Of a stretch of 64,000 nucleotides of DNA, positions 34,266 to 44,813 are shown in pieces. The notes below the pieces were generated by a model. It did not search any database, was not told where the DNA came from, and was given only the letters and a program-made list of their open reading frames with translations. Source of the DNA: Costus lasius (lineage: Eukaryota; Streptophyta; Magnoliopsida; Zingiberales; Costaceae). Made by a program: the position numbers and the translations under genes. The stretch spans positions 53,647,949-53,711,948 of the forward strand of contig CM050449.1 of the NCBI GenBank assembly GCA_027563935.2, written 5' to 3'. Numbering within the stretch: position 1 is the stretch's first letter; the number at the start of each line of letters is the position of its first letter.

Positions 34266-36011
34266 ACTCAAGGATCACTTTCGTGCATCCAAATCCTAAG
34301 TTGATTATCTCAAGTGGAGTCTCAAGGATCACTTTCGTGCATCCGAGTCTCAACATATGTTCTACTTAAAGTTCTCCAATGTTCCGATCCTCACTTTCGC
34401 ATAAGATATTCACGTTTAACAAAATAACTCAATCCTAGATTCAAATTATCAAACATGGCAATTATTCTTCTAAAATCAAGAAATAAGAACTAACCAAATT
34501 TCTTACGGTGAGTTCCTAATATTCAATTTTAGGGTTCCAAGTTCTCAAGCAAATCACTTTTCAGTCCATATTGTGAAAACTGTAAAAACATGCATGATAA
34601 TATGAAAACTATGGAGAATTATAGACAATCGTCACATAAGTAGAATTATCACACTAAAATTATACTCGACGAAATAATGGAAAATTCATCTAGTCATTAA
34701 GAAATCAAAGGGAATTACACCGCCATGTCCCATAAAAGGTTTAAACTAGCATAGTGGAAAGATTACAATATTCAATAGTATCAAAGTGTAAGAAATCAAA
34801 GAAAGAGGGGAAAAACCAATAACCACACGCTTGTAATGGAAATTACAGCCGTAATATCTGCGTGTGAACAGTGCCGGCGGCGTGCTTTCGTTGAATTCTC
34901 CTCCGATCGATCTCCTTCCACCCCGAAACTTCTGAGGTATGTTCTCCTCTTCTAGGCAAAGCTTCCCCTCAAATTTCACGGTCAGAGATGCGTTGTACGC
35001 TTGTCGGCAGTGAAACCTAAGGCGGCGGCGTGTAACTCGATTTCTCTCGCGTCAGTGGATGAAAATTAAGGCTTCTTTATTTTCTCTATTCTCCTCTGTC
35101 TAAACTCTCCTTTTGCTTCTTATGTATCTTCAAATTATGGCCTGGATCATTCACAATCGATCGCGCAAAAATCAGGGTTCAAAATGACCGTGGAAATCGG
35201 GCATTAGCAATAGTATTACGGCCGTGTTTTTGGTTACGGCACTGTCGTAATTTCAGCCGAATTCTCTGATCGAAACTATCTGGCAATTACAGCAACGTAA
35301 ATAAGGTTACAGCAGTGCGGTTTCATCTAAAATTTTTGATCTGAATTTACTCCAAATTACGGCCCGTAAAATTCCTGACGGTAGTGACATAATTTACGAA
35401 AAACTTTCTAGATAAAATACTCCCAAATTACGGCAGTGCTCTGATATTACGGTAGCCAGTGAAAATACGGTACCGTAATATGTATTACGGCCCTGCCGTA
35501 TTTTGGTCTGAAGCTCCAATCTTCATGAAATTTGACATGTAATCTTCTCTTGATGGTGGGAATTCATTCATGCATTTGGAATTGCTTGAAAACACCTGAA
35601 AATCGTGCCTTTTTACCTGAAAATTATTTAAAACCAAAAAGAGTGTAGATTCTGCAGTATTTGATAAAATACTCCCAAATTATGGCAGTGCTCTGATATT
35701 ACGGTAGCCAGTGAAAATACGGTACCGTAATATGTATTACGGCCCTGCCGTATTTTGGTCTGAAGCTCCAATCTTCATGAAATTCGACATGTAATCTTCT
35801 CTTGATGGTGGGAATTCATTCATGCATTTGGAATTGCTTGAAAACACCTGAAAATTGTGCCTTTTTACCTGAAAATTATTTAAAACCAAAAAGAGTGTAG
35901 ATTCTGCAGTATTTGATAAAAAATGCATAAAAATAATAGCAAAGAGTGTAAATATGACACAAAAATATCTATCGAATGGCACAAAATTTACTATAAATTT
36001 CAGTGTCATCA
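34266..36011 (-). repeat. 5-prime LTR of element D, with scrambled 3-prime end
   Basis: Starts TGATGACACTG (minus strand, at 36011) and matches the other LTR (26157-27851) until about 34266. Hairpin units at 34272-34290 and 34326-34344 (outer GGAT/ATCC, inner CAC/GTG, loop GAAA). Palindromes at about 35215-35760. It carries a tandem duplication absent from the 3-prime LTR. Confidence 0.85.
35412..35913 (-). repeat. 251-bp tandem duplication inside LTR of element D
   Basis: 35412-35662 and 35663-35913 are nearly identical and start at the same GATAAAAT word. The other LTR of D and the LTRs of F have a single copy, so this arose after integration or in the last round of copying. Confidence 0.92.
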
Positions 36012-36024
36012 ATATACACCAACA

Positions 36025-36035
36025 ATCTCCCACTT
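36025..36035 (-). promoter_or_regulatory. Polypurine tract of minus-strand Copia
   Basis: AAGTGGGAGAT on the minus strand, directly before the LTR start TGTTGGTG, matching 23122-23133 of the plus copy. Confidence 0.85.
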
Positions 36036-36045
36036 GCACTAAGAC

Positions 36046-39000
36046 CTAGAGGTGGAGGAATCTCAACCCCATATCTCTAGCGTGACCATCATGCTTCTGC
36101 TACGCCAAAGCCTTGGTTAGTGGATATGCTAGATTGTTCTCTGTATCAACTCTGCTAATTTTGACATCATCTCTGTCGATTATCTCTTTGATCAGGTGAA
36201 ATCTCCTAAGTATGTGTTTGGACCTTCGATGAGACCGTGGTTCCTTAGCTTGTGCAATTACTCCATTGTTATCACAGTAGAGCTCAATGGGATCCATTGC
36301 ACATGGAACCACCTGAAGTTCAGAAATGAACTTCCTGATCCAAATGGCTTATTTGGCTACCTCAGAAGCGGCCACATACTCAGCCTCAGTTGTAGAATCG
36401 GCTATGGTGGATTGCTTGAAGCTCTTCCAGCATACAGCGCCTCCATTCATTTTGAACACATAGCCGGCCTGCGATCTGAAGTCGTTAGGGTCAGACTGGA
36501 ATGATGCATCAGTGTAGCCCTGAACACTGAGCTCTTCCTGTCCCCCATAAACGAAGAACAGATCCTTAGTTCTTCTCAGATACTTAAGGATGTTCTTTAC
36601 AGCCACCTAGTGCTGCAGACCTGGATTGGATTGGTATCGGCTAGTTATGCTCACAGCATAAGCCACATATGGTCTAGTACACAATATTGCATACATGATC
36701 GATCCTAGCGCCAAAGCATAGGGCACTTGACTCATGTCATCCCTCTCAGCCTGTGTTGTAGGACATTGGCTCTTTGAGAGAGTAAGACCATGTCTCACTA
36801 GAAGGTATCCCTTCTTGGATTGCTCCAAGTTGAACCTCTCTAGGACCTTATCAATGTAGGTACTTTGACTAAGGGCCAAGAGCCTCTTGGATTTATCCTG
36901 GTAGATCCTTATGCCTAGAATGTAGGTGGCCTCCCCTAAGTCCTTCATCTCGAAACACTTTACCAACCATGTTTTCACAGACTGAAGACTAGGGATGTCG
37001 TTTCCAATGAGCAGTATGTGATCGACATACAAGACCAGAAAAGTCACCAAGCTACAACTGAATTTTCTATACACACATGCATCATCTTCGCTTTTGATAA
37101 AGCCATAGTCTCTCACAGCTTCATTAAATCGAAGATTCCAACTTTGAGATGCTTGGTTTAATTCATAAATGGTTTTCTTTAGCCTGCATACCTTGTTGGC
37201 TTCTGCAGGATGGATGAAGCCATCAGGTTGTGTCATATACACATCCTCTATCAGCTTCCCATTGAGGAACACTATCTTCACATCCATCTGTCATATCTCA
37301 TAATCATGATATGCAGCTATAGCAAGCAGAATCCGAATGGATTTGATCATGGCAACTGGCGAGAAGGTTTCATCATAGTCCACCCCGTGGACTTGTTTGA
37401 ATCCCTTAGCCACTAGTCTACCCTTATAGGTAACTATGTTGCCATCTATGTCTGTCTTCCTCTTGAAGACCCACTTACACCCTATGGGTTTTACCCCATC
37501 AGGTAACTCAACTAAATCCCATACATGGTTAGCTAACATGGAATCCATCTCGGATTGCATGGCCTCAAGCCATCTCTCAGAGTCCAGTCCACTGATCGCC
37601 TTATCATAGGTCCTGGGCTCATCCTCTATGATGAAGATCCCATCGCGTTGGGTCGGTAGCAACCCATACCTCTCAGGTGCATGACGAATCCTCCCAGACC
37701 TACGTGGGACCTATGTCTAAGCCTCAGGCTGCCTAGCAATTGATGTAGGTGGCTTAGGTTCCATTTTCTTATCTTGTGGTTGCACTTGGACCTCATCCAA
37801 GTCGAACTTACTCCCACTAACTTCTTTCATAAGAAATTCTTTCTCCAGAAAGACAGCACCCCGAGCGACAAAAACTTTGTTCTCGGTTGGAACATAGAAG
37901 TAGTATCCTTAGTTTCCTTATGATACCCCACAAAGACACATTTATCAGATCTAAGTTCTAGCTTGCTAGAATCCTGATGTTTGACATAAGCCTCACATCC
38001 CCAAATCCTAATAAATGAGATATTAGGGTGTCTCCCACTCCATACCTCGTATGGTATATTGGAGACACTCTTGGATGGAACGTTATTCAGTATAAGAGAA
38101 GCTGTCTCAAGTGCGAAACCCCATAATGAGGGAGGTAGAGTTGCATGACTCATCAAAGATCGAACCATGTCTAATAAAGTTTGATTTCTCCTCTCAGACA
38201 CACCATTCCATTGAGGTGTTCTAGGAGGAGTGAGTTGGGATAGGATCCCACACTCTCTTAGATAGTCAAAGAACTCACCACTTAGGTACTCTCCACCATG
38301 ATCTGATCGAAGAGTCTTAATGGATCTACCAAGCTGGTTCTCTACTTCATGTCTGAACTCCTTAAATTTCTCAAAGGATTCAGACTTATGTCTCAACATA
38401 TAGACATATCCATATCTACTAAAGTCATTAGTAAATGTGATGAAGTAGTTGTAACCTCCTCTGGCTTGTTTACTGAATGACCCACACACATCACTGTGTA
38501 TAAGATCCAATAAACCTTGCGCCCTCTCACCAGTCTTGGAGAATGGTGCCTTTGTCATTTTCCCTAATAAACAAGGCTCACATGTATCAAATTCCTCAAA
38601 GGAAATTGAATCTAACAACCCATTTGCATGGAGTTGTTGAATGCGATTCCTATTTATATGGGCTAATCGACAATGCCATAGGAAAGCACCAATTGAACCA
38701 CCCAGTTTGGTCCTTTTATTATTTATGTTATAAATAGAACTATCCATGTCCAAGACATATAGGCCATTGCACAAAGTACCCTTCCCATAGAACATATTTG
38801 CAAATGAAAAAGAACAGAGGTTCTTATTTATTTCAAATTTAAATCCCTTCTTTGCTAAGCAAGGAATGGATATAATGTTCTTAGTAAATGAAGGTACATA
38901 ATAGTAATTGTCTAGCTCTAATTGATGTCCAGAAGGCAGGGAGAGAGTCAAAACTCCTACAGCAACAGCAGCAACTTGTGCCCCATTTCCAACTCGTTGG

Positions 39001-39785
39001 TCTATCTCTCCAGGCCGCACCAATTTACTTTTCTTGAGCCCTTCCATATTTGTACAAATATGAGCTTCACATGCGATATCCAATACCCATGATATAGAAG
39101 TATAAAGGTTGACTTATGTAACATAAATACCTAAGCTAGAAGCTAAGGCCAAGTCTTTCTTCTCCTCATTTTGAAGTTGCTTGCAGTCCCTCCTCTAGTG
39201 ACCCTGCTCGCCACAGTGGAAGCACCTCTGTTCCTTTGACTTCTTCGCCTTTTTCTTCAGTGCCTTGGTAGGACCTCTGGCACTGCCCTTAGCACGTGCC
39301 TTACCCTTCTTCTTTATCTTTTTGGTCGCAGGGACCAAAAGAACAGAATTGGGTTTGGTTTTACCCATCTCATGCTTGACTGTTTGGAGCATATTCAGTA
39401 GTTCCTCCCTTGTGAAATCAATTTGGTTCATGTTAAAATTTATGATAAACGAACTGAAGCTAGGATGCAGGGACTGCAAAATAAGATCCACAACCAGCTC
39501 GTTGTCTATGGCATGTCCCAGTCTCCTAAGATGATCCACATTCCCAATCAGCTTGAGAATGTGGGGTCTCACTGGTGCACCCTCAGACAACTTGCAACGA
39601 AAAACTGCTTTGGTAATGTCATATCTTTCAGTTTAGGCGGAGGAGTTGTAGTAAGAGGCTGTTCGAAGATATACAGCTTCTTCTCGAGCTTGAGGGCTAT
39701 CCTCAAGTTCCGATGCCAGTCCATTAAGTTGGATCCAACCAACTTATCCTTATCAAGAAGGGATCACAGTATTAATCCGCCAGTG
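36046..39785 (-). pseudogene. Decayed Copia gag-pol polyprotein (minus-strand copy)
   Basis: From gag (LVGSNLMDWHRNLRIAL) through the zinc knuckle (CFHCGEQGH, then a stop at 39195-39197), protease (LDIACEAHIC), integrase (HCRLAHI, CEPC, DVCGSF, RSDHGGEY, NGVSERRN), RT (GCKWVFKRKTD), RNase H (YCDNNGVIAQAKEP, NNLAYPLTKALA) to the natural stop at 36046. Damage: about 75 gag residues are deleted near 39640. The zinc-knuckle Trp is TAG. There is a 1-nt loss near 37915 and a stop near 37291 (W of YEIWQMDV). RT YVDD is mutated to YVDH. Further stops occur near 36607, 36349 and 36100. It encodes the same family as 19504-23121 and is distant from A and C. Confidence 0.92.
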
Positions 39786-41100
39786 TTCGTACCCTTTGTT
39801 TCTATAACAACCAAGAAACGCAGATTAGTACTACTTTGAATCATTTAAACTAGACTTGTTTTAAATGATTATGGCTCCCACTATTTTAATTGAATTGACA
39901 ACCCACAAAGTCAATCGGGTAATATAAGATTTCCTAGTGAGATGGGATCCGTATTCCACATAGGGCTTTGCGTCCCATGTGGGTGGGATGAGATGCACAA
40001 AGTGACCCATGCTTCTTAAGGTGGGCACGCCGGCCGATTGCTCCAAGCAATTCCCCTTATTGAGATAGTCTAGGCATTTCATGTCCAGCGAGGGCTGGAT
40101 ACAGCATGAAACCCTAACCTCTCAACGATGCCTCTAGAGTTTCATCATGTGCCCAGCACATATGAAAGTCTAATCAAGTCCATTCCTAACCGTTATGCCT
40201 AGGGCCAACGAGTTTCCTTGCGAAGGGACGCCCAGGTTAAAACTGGACTGGGGAAACCATTGTCACCTCACACCTTCTAAAGATAAGTGGGTGTGTCACA
40301 CAAGGGTGGGAAACAGTTCACAACACAACAGATCGATAGCTTGGTGAGGGCTACGCGTTTGAAGGCTACTAGACTTGATATTTTGATCGAGGGTTTTTTA
40401 GGTCTCATCATCTCAGTTTTATCTTATGTCTAACATTACAGGCATGCAATCCTATAGTGATAACATAATGATAAAACATCACAGGCATGCTTTAGCAGAT
40501 ATAGAAAGCTGTAAAAATGATGTGATTATAGCCCATTCAAGACATTGAACCAACCGATGCCAAAAAGAGGTTCAACTCTTGACCTAGGACTCAAGCCCCT
40601 AAAACAAGACATAGCCTAGCCGACCTCTAGCTTGGTCTTCATGGTGGGCTCCAAGGTCCCCCTTTCCATAGTTTAGCTCTCAAACCCTAGAGGTACTCCA
40701 TAGGTAAACCTTAGAAGCACCGTCATGGATTCGGCCAATACCTTGGGTCTTCTTCCAAGTGTGATGCGCCACCATGTAAGGGCCAAGAGACCTACCACAC
40801 AAGCCCTAAGGCTCGACCAAATCAACTTGCGCCACTTACCATGCACCATCAAGGAAGAGTGCTTCTTGCGCCACCATGCAAGATGCGCAAGCAAGCATGC
40901 ATGCGCCAAGGCAACCCCTAATCTTCATCTTAAGTAATTGCAAAACAAAAGAAAAAGATGGCACGCAAGCCGCACATGGATACATCACAGGCATGCAAAG
41001 GGGCTTGACTCATGACCACAACATTATACACAAACAAGGTATTTATTTACACATGCAATTCTACATGCTCATGAAAAACATAAAATCTGAAATTTTACTT
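39786..41100 (-). other. Leader fragment of minus-strand Copia
   Basis: Non-coding. The text ATATCAAGTCTAGTAGCCTTC on the minus strand near 40375 parallels ATATCAAGCTCGTAAGCCTTC in the leaders of A and C, and the surrounding layout matches. No primer site or 5-prime LTR is reached. Small open frames are not conserved. Confidence 0.65.
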
Positions 41101-41379
41101 TTTTCATAAAACTAGTCTCTTTTCCTCATCTTCTTATCACAAATCTTTTGGTTATTTGCGATTAATTTTTCATAATGATTTCATAGATCCTTTCAGCTGG
41201 CAATTTTGTCAGATCAAGAGACCCGGCCAGTCCGAAGACACAAAGCCAAATTGCATAGTAACCCAAAAATCCAAAAGAGATTGAAAAGATGATAGGAACA
41301 AGAAACCAACAATTTTTCTTCTTAAGAAAAACAAGTGCCATACTTATATGTAATTTGTGAAAATTGAGATATGGCATGT
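41101..41379. other. Unassigned spacer before element E
   Basis: 279 bp with no match elsewhere in the window. It lies between the end of recognisable Copia leader and the LTR of E. A minus-strand frame of 82 codons (41410-41162) has a hydrophobic middle (FLGYYAIWLCVFGLAG) but no recognised family, and it runs into the LTR, so I do not call a gene. The last five bases, CATGT, would be one half of a target-site duplication of E. Confidence 0.4.
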
Positions 41380-43162
41380 TGATGAGTCCAAATTTCATAG
41401 TATTTTTCACACTTATTTACTAGTCTTTTGAGTCATAATCTTGCTCTTTTGCTTTATTTTTACACCTTATTTGCCAAATACTCCAGAATCTACACCATTC
41501 TTTGTTTCTGATCAATTTCAGGCAAAAAGGTATCATTATCAGTAGTTTTCAAACTCTTTCAATGCATGAATGAGTTCTAATCATCAAGGGGAGTTTACAC
41601 ATCAAATTTCAAGTTAAAACAAGCCTTCTAGCAAAAATATGGCACTACCATAATTTTGGGACAAATTTCGACGGTACCGGAATTTCAGCAAACCCAACCA
41701 GAAGTTTTAGCAAAAATATGGCACTGCCGTAAATATTTCCACGGTACCGTAATTTCAGACAATTTCAACCAAAGGACTTAGGCAAAAATATGGCACTGTC
41801 GTAAAGATTTCCACGGTACCTTAATTGTCGCCCAGAACTCACAGAATAAATTACGGCACTGCTGTAATTATTTTATGGTGCCGTAATTTTGCACCCAGAT
41901 TTCTGAGTTTTCCATTGCAAACTTAAAAACACGATTTCTTGAGATTTAGGACATCATTTGAAGATCCGAAAAAAGGGGAAGACTCAGGATAAGCAGGCGG
42001 AGATTTGGGAAGCAAAAGGAACAATTTTCATTCACGATTCATGGAGAATTTGAGAGAATCACCGCCGCGCTAGGGTTCATTGCCGTTCGCTGCTTCGACA
42101 GTCTCCAACCATGATTTTTGAAAGGAAGCTTCGCCTGAGGAAGAATAACACGCCACAGAAGTTTCAGAGTGAAAGGAAGCTGATCGAGGGAGATATCATA
42201 AAAAACGTGATCGCGGCACTGTTCATCACGATTTCGAATCAATTACGGGTTGTAATTTAGATTACAACCCTGTGTTGTAATTTTTACTCCTCCCTTACGA
42301 TTTCTAATCATCTTAAAATTGTGTTTTGCTGTGATTCTTTCGCCATGCTAGCTTAAACTTTCTCTTGGGACATGGGGATTTAATCCTCTTGATATTTTAA
42401 TTACTAGATAACTCTTCTTACATCAATATATTTTTGGTATGGGCATTTTACTTAAGTAATTTATGCCTTTAATCGTTTCTAGTATTATGCATTAACATGT
42501 CTTAGAGTTTTGTGTTATGGACTGAGAAGATGATAACACGAAACTTGGAGCCCTAAAATTTATAATAGGAACTCATCGTAAGAGATTAGTTGTGTTCTTA
42601 TCTTTCGATTTTAGAAGTTTAACTCTTGTTGATGTTTTGAATTAGAAATTGTTATTGTTTTAGATATGAAAACATGCTAGAGATAGATGTTGAATTGTTA
42701 GAAAACCTTAAGTAAAACCTGTGAAACTAAGGTGCAAGAGTGCTTAGTTTTGCTTGCGATCCTGACATTGAGGTGGAATGCACGAGAGTGATTCTTAATC
42801 TCTTTGATCAAAGTTTACTTTTATTAAACAATGAATAGATCTTGCACGAGAGTGAGGATCGTTCTTTGTAAATTGACTGCGCGAGAGCGAGTTAATTTCT
42901 TTATTAAATAAACTATTTCTTTAACATAGTGAAAATAAGTTGATGAATCTTTAATCATATCTAGTCATAAATATTAAGGAGTATAACCCCTAGTCCCATC
43001 TCTCTCGCTTTGATTTCTGTATACCATTAGATTGCTATTATCATATTTCTCGATTCGCTTAGCTAGTGAAAACTCAATTTGTCAGTACTTAACAACGAGG
43101 TCTCTATGGTTCGATATCTTAAATATTACTTCGAGTATCCGTACACTTGCGGACATATAACA
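41380..43162 (+). repeat. 5-prime LTR of element E
   Basis: 1783 bp from TGATGAGTCC to ATATAACA. Same block order as the other Athila-like LTRs: palindromes (about 41635-41890), CCATGCTAGCTTAA near 42345, hairpins (42724-42898), then TACTTCGAGTATCC before the end. Confidence 0.85.
42724..42898 (+). other. GNRA-hairpin array in LTR of element E (four units)
   Basis: 42724-42750: outer AAACTAAG/CTTAGTTT, degenerate core. 42775-42795: outer GGAAT/ATTCT, bulged G, CAC/GTG, loop GAGA. 42838-42860: outer GATCTT/AGGATC, bulged G, CAC/GTG, GAGA. 42870-42898: outer AAATTGACT/AGTTAATTT with one G-U, bulged G, CGC/GCG, GAGA. Four different outer stems keep their pairing around the same core plan. Confidence 0.8.
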
Positions 43163-43168
43163 AGTTTT

Positions 43169-43186
43169 TGGCGCCGTTGCCGTGGA
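43169..43186 (+). promoter_or_regulatory. Primer binding site, tRNA-Asp type (element E)
   Basis: TGGCGCCGTTGCCGTGGA, one mismatch to the tRNA-Asp complement, 7 bp after the LTR end. Only one copy is present, unlike B and F. Confidence 0.88.
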
Positions 43187-43320
43187 ACTTGGTTTTGTTA
43201 ATATTGATATAATTGATAGTATTGCTAGACTAAGCTTTTTGTTTTGTTTTTAGTTTTTTCTGTGATAGATTTTAGTTTTCTTTTATTTTCTGAAAAATCT
43301 GAACTTTTCTGACTTTCTAC

Positions 43321-44813
43321 TTGTTTATGTGTAGGAATCTTAGGTCAAGACCATTAGTTCCTTTTGATCCTAAAATTAATAAAAATCTTAGATTGCGCAG
43401 GAAATTGAAGTTTGCAGAAGGGATAGAAGAAGAATCCATCATGGCAGAGAGAAGAACACTTAGAGACTATGCAGCCCCGAGTACACAGGGAATTCGTTCC
43501 AGCTTTACTAGGCTTGCAATTGATGCAAATAACTTTGAGATTAAAATAGCGTTCCTGTCAATGATCCAATAGAATCAGTTTAGAGGATCTCATTTGGAAG
43601 ATCCAAGCCAACACTTCTCTTTTTCTTGAATTTTGTGATACCATGAAAATTAATGGTGTATCTGATGATGCTCTCAGACTGAGATTGTTTCCTTTTTCTC
43701 TCAGGGACAGAGCAAAAGCTTGGCTACATTCACACCCAACTGTGACATTCACTACTTGGGAACGGTTATCAAATGCCTTCCTACTAAAGTATTTTCCTCC
43801 CAGTAAGATGATCTAGTTGAGGAATCAGATCACAGACTTTGCTCAGAGAGATGGTGAATCACTTAGTGAAGCATGGGAGCGCTTCAATAAGTTACAACGG
43901 AAGTGCCCTCACCAGGGATTAGAAGATTGGGTTTTGATTCAAACTTTCTATAATGATTTGCTTTACAACACACGCTTAACTGTTGATGCTGCTGCAGGGG
44001 GAGCACTGATGAAGAAGACTGTGGAAGATGCCTATGCTCTGAATGAGGAGATGACGCTAAATCACAACCAATGGACTACCGAGAGAGGAGTGTTTTATTG
44101 ACCTCCTCATGGTAAGAACGAGGGTGATGGTTGGCGTTCTCTAGTAGAAAAGGTAGATTCATTATGTAATCATTTTGATTCTTTTTAGATGCAGACTGCT
44201 GTTGTTTCTTCTATTGTTTGTGATGTTTGTGGGAACCATGGGCACTATGCTGAGGAGTGCAAAGTTATTGTTGATCAGGGTAGTGAGCAAGTAAATGCAG
44301 TGGGGGGTTACAATCAAGGTAGAACTAATGACCCCTACTCTAATACCTACAACCCTGGTTGGAGGAACCATCCTAACCTGTCTTGGAAAAGTCATAATCA
44401 TGCTAGTTGACAAAATGAGAATAGGGGGCATAATTAGAGACATACAAATCATAGTCAACGCCAAAAATCTAGTTTAGAGGATATGTTTGAGAAGTTCATG
44501 AGTACTCAGATGAGCAAAAATGATAAGCTTTCAGAGAGCATTAAGCAAATAAATTCTAAGTTGGATGGTGTTGTTGCTCACAGTAAGATGTTAGAAACTC
44601 AGATAGCACAACAAGCTAGTATACCTTATAGACCACCAGGGAAATTACCTGCCAAACCTGAACCAAACCCTAGGGAGTACTGTAGTGCTATAATAACTAG
44701 GAGTGGAAAACAGTTAGAGGACCCCAGGGGACCATTAGATGATGATGAGGACAAGCCTAATGTTAGACCTAGCAGTGAACCAGTTTTGGAATCACAACCT
44801 ACACATGTGCAGT
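43321..44813 (+). pseudogene. Gag and start of protease region, element E (5-prime part)
   Basis: Starts MFMCRNLRSRPLVPFDPKIN, like gag of B. Capsid text (RLFPFSLRDRAKAWLHSHP, GESLSEAWERFNKLQRKCPH, VDAAAGGALMKKT) and an intact zinc knuckle CDVCGNHGHYAEEC follow. A stop at 43570, a frameshift near 43625, and stops at 43814, 44099, 44186 and 44408 break the frame. It is cut at 44813 by element F and resumes at 52717. Confidence 0.88.

Larger units (their letters stand above)
26157..36011 (-). mobile_element. Complete non-autonomous Athila-like element D
   Basis: 9855 bp flanked by a perfect 5-bp duplication ATATA (26152-26156 and 36012-36016). Removing it restores the Copia LTR start TGTTGGTGTATATGCCC, matching TATTGGTGTAGATGCCC in the plus copy. 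Minus-strand order: 5-prime LTR, scrambled primer region, gag-protease, hairpin, palindrome block, third ORF, 3-prime tail, 3-prime LTR. No RT or integrase. Same layout as B, but with more nonsense decay. Confidence 0.92.
25081..41100 (-). mobile_element. Minus-strand Copia element, truncated at both ends, hosting element D
   Basis: Order on the minus strand: leader fragment (41100-39786), gag-pol (39785-36046), polypurine tract (36035-36025), 3-prime LTR (36024-36012, then 26151-25081). The complete Athila-like element D lies inside the LTR. The 5-prime LTR and primer site are not found: leader homology stops near 41100. Confidence 0.85.

Noticed and set aside
41162..41410. 82-codon frame with a hydrophobic segment
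   Set aside because: It extends into the LTR of E and matches no family; likely chance.
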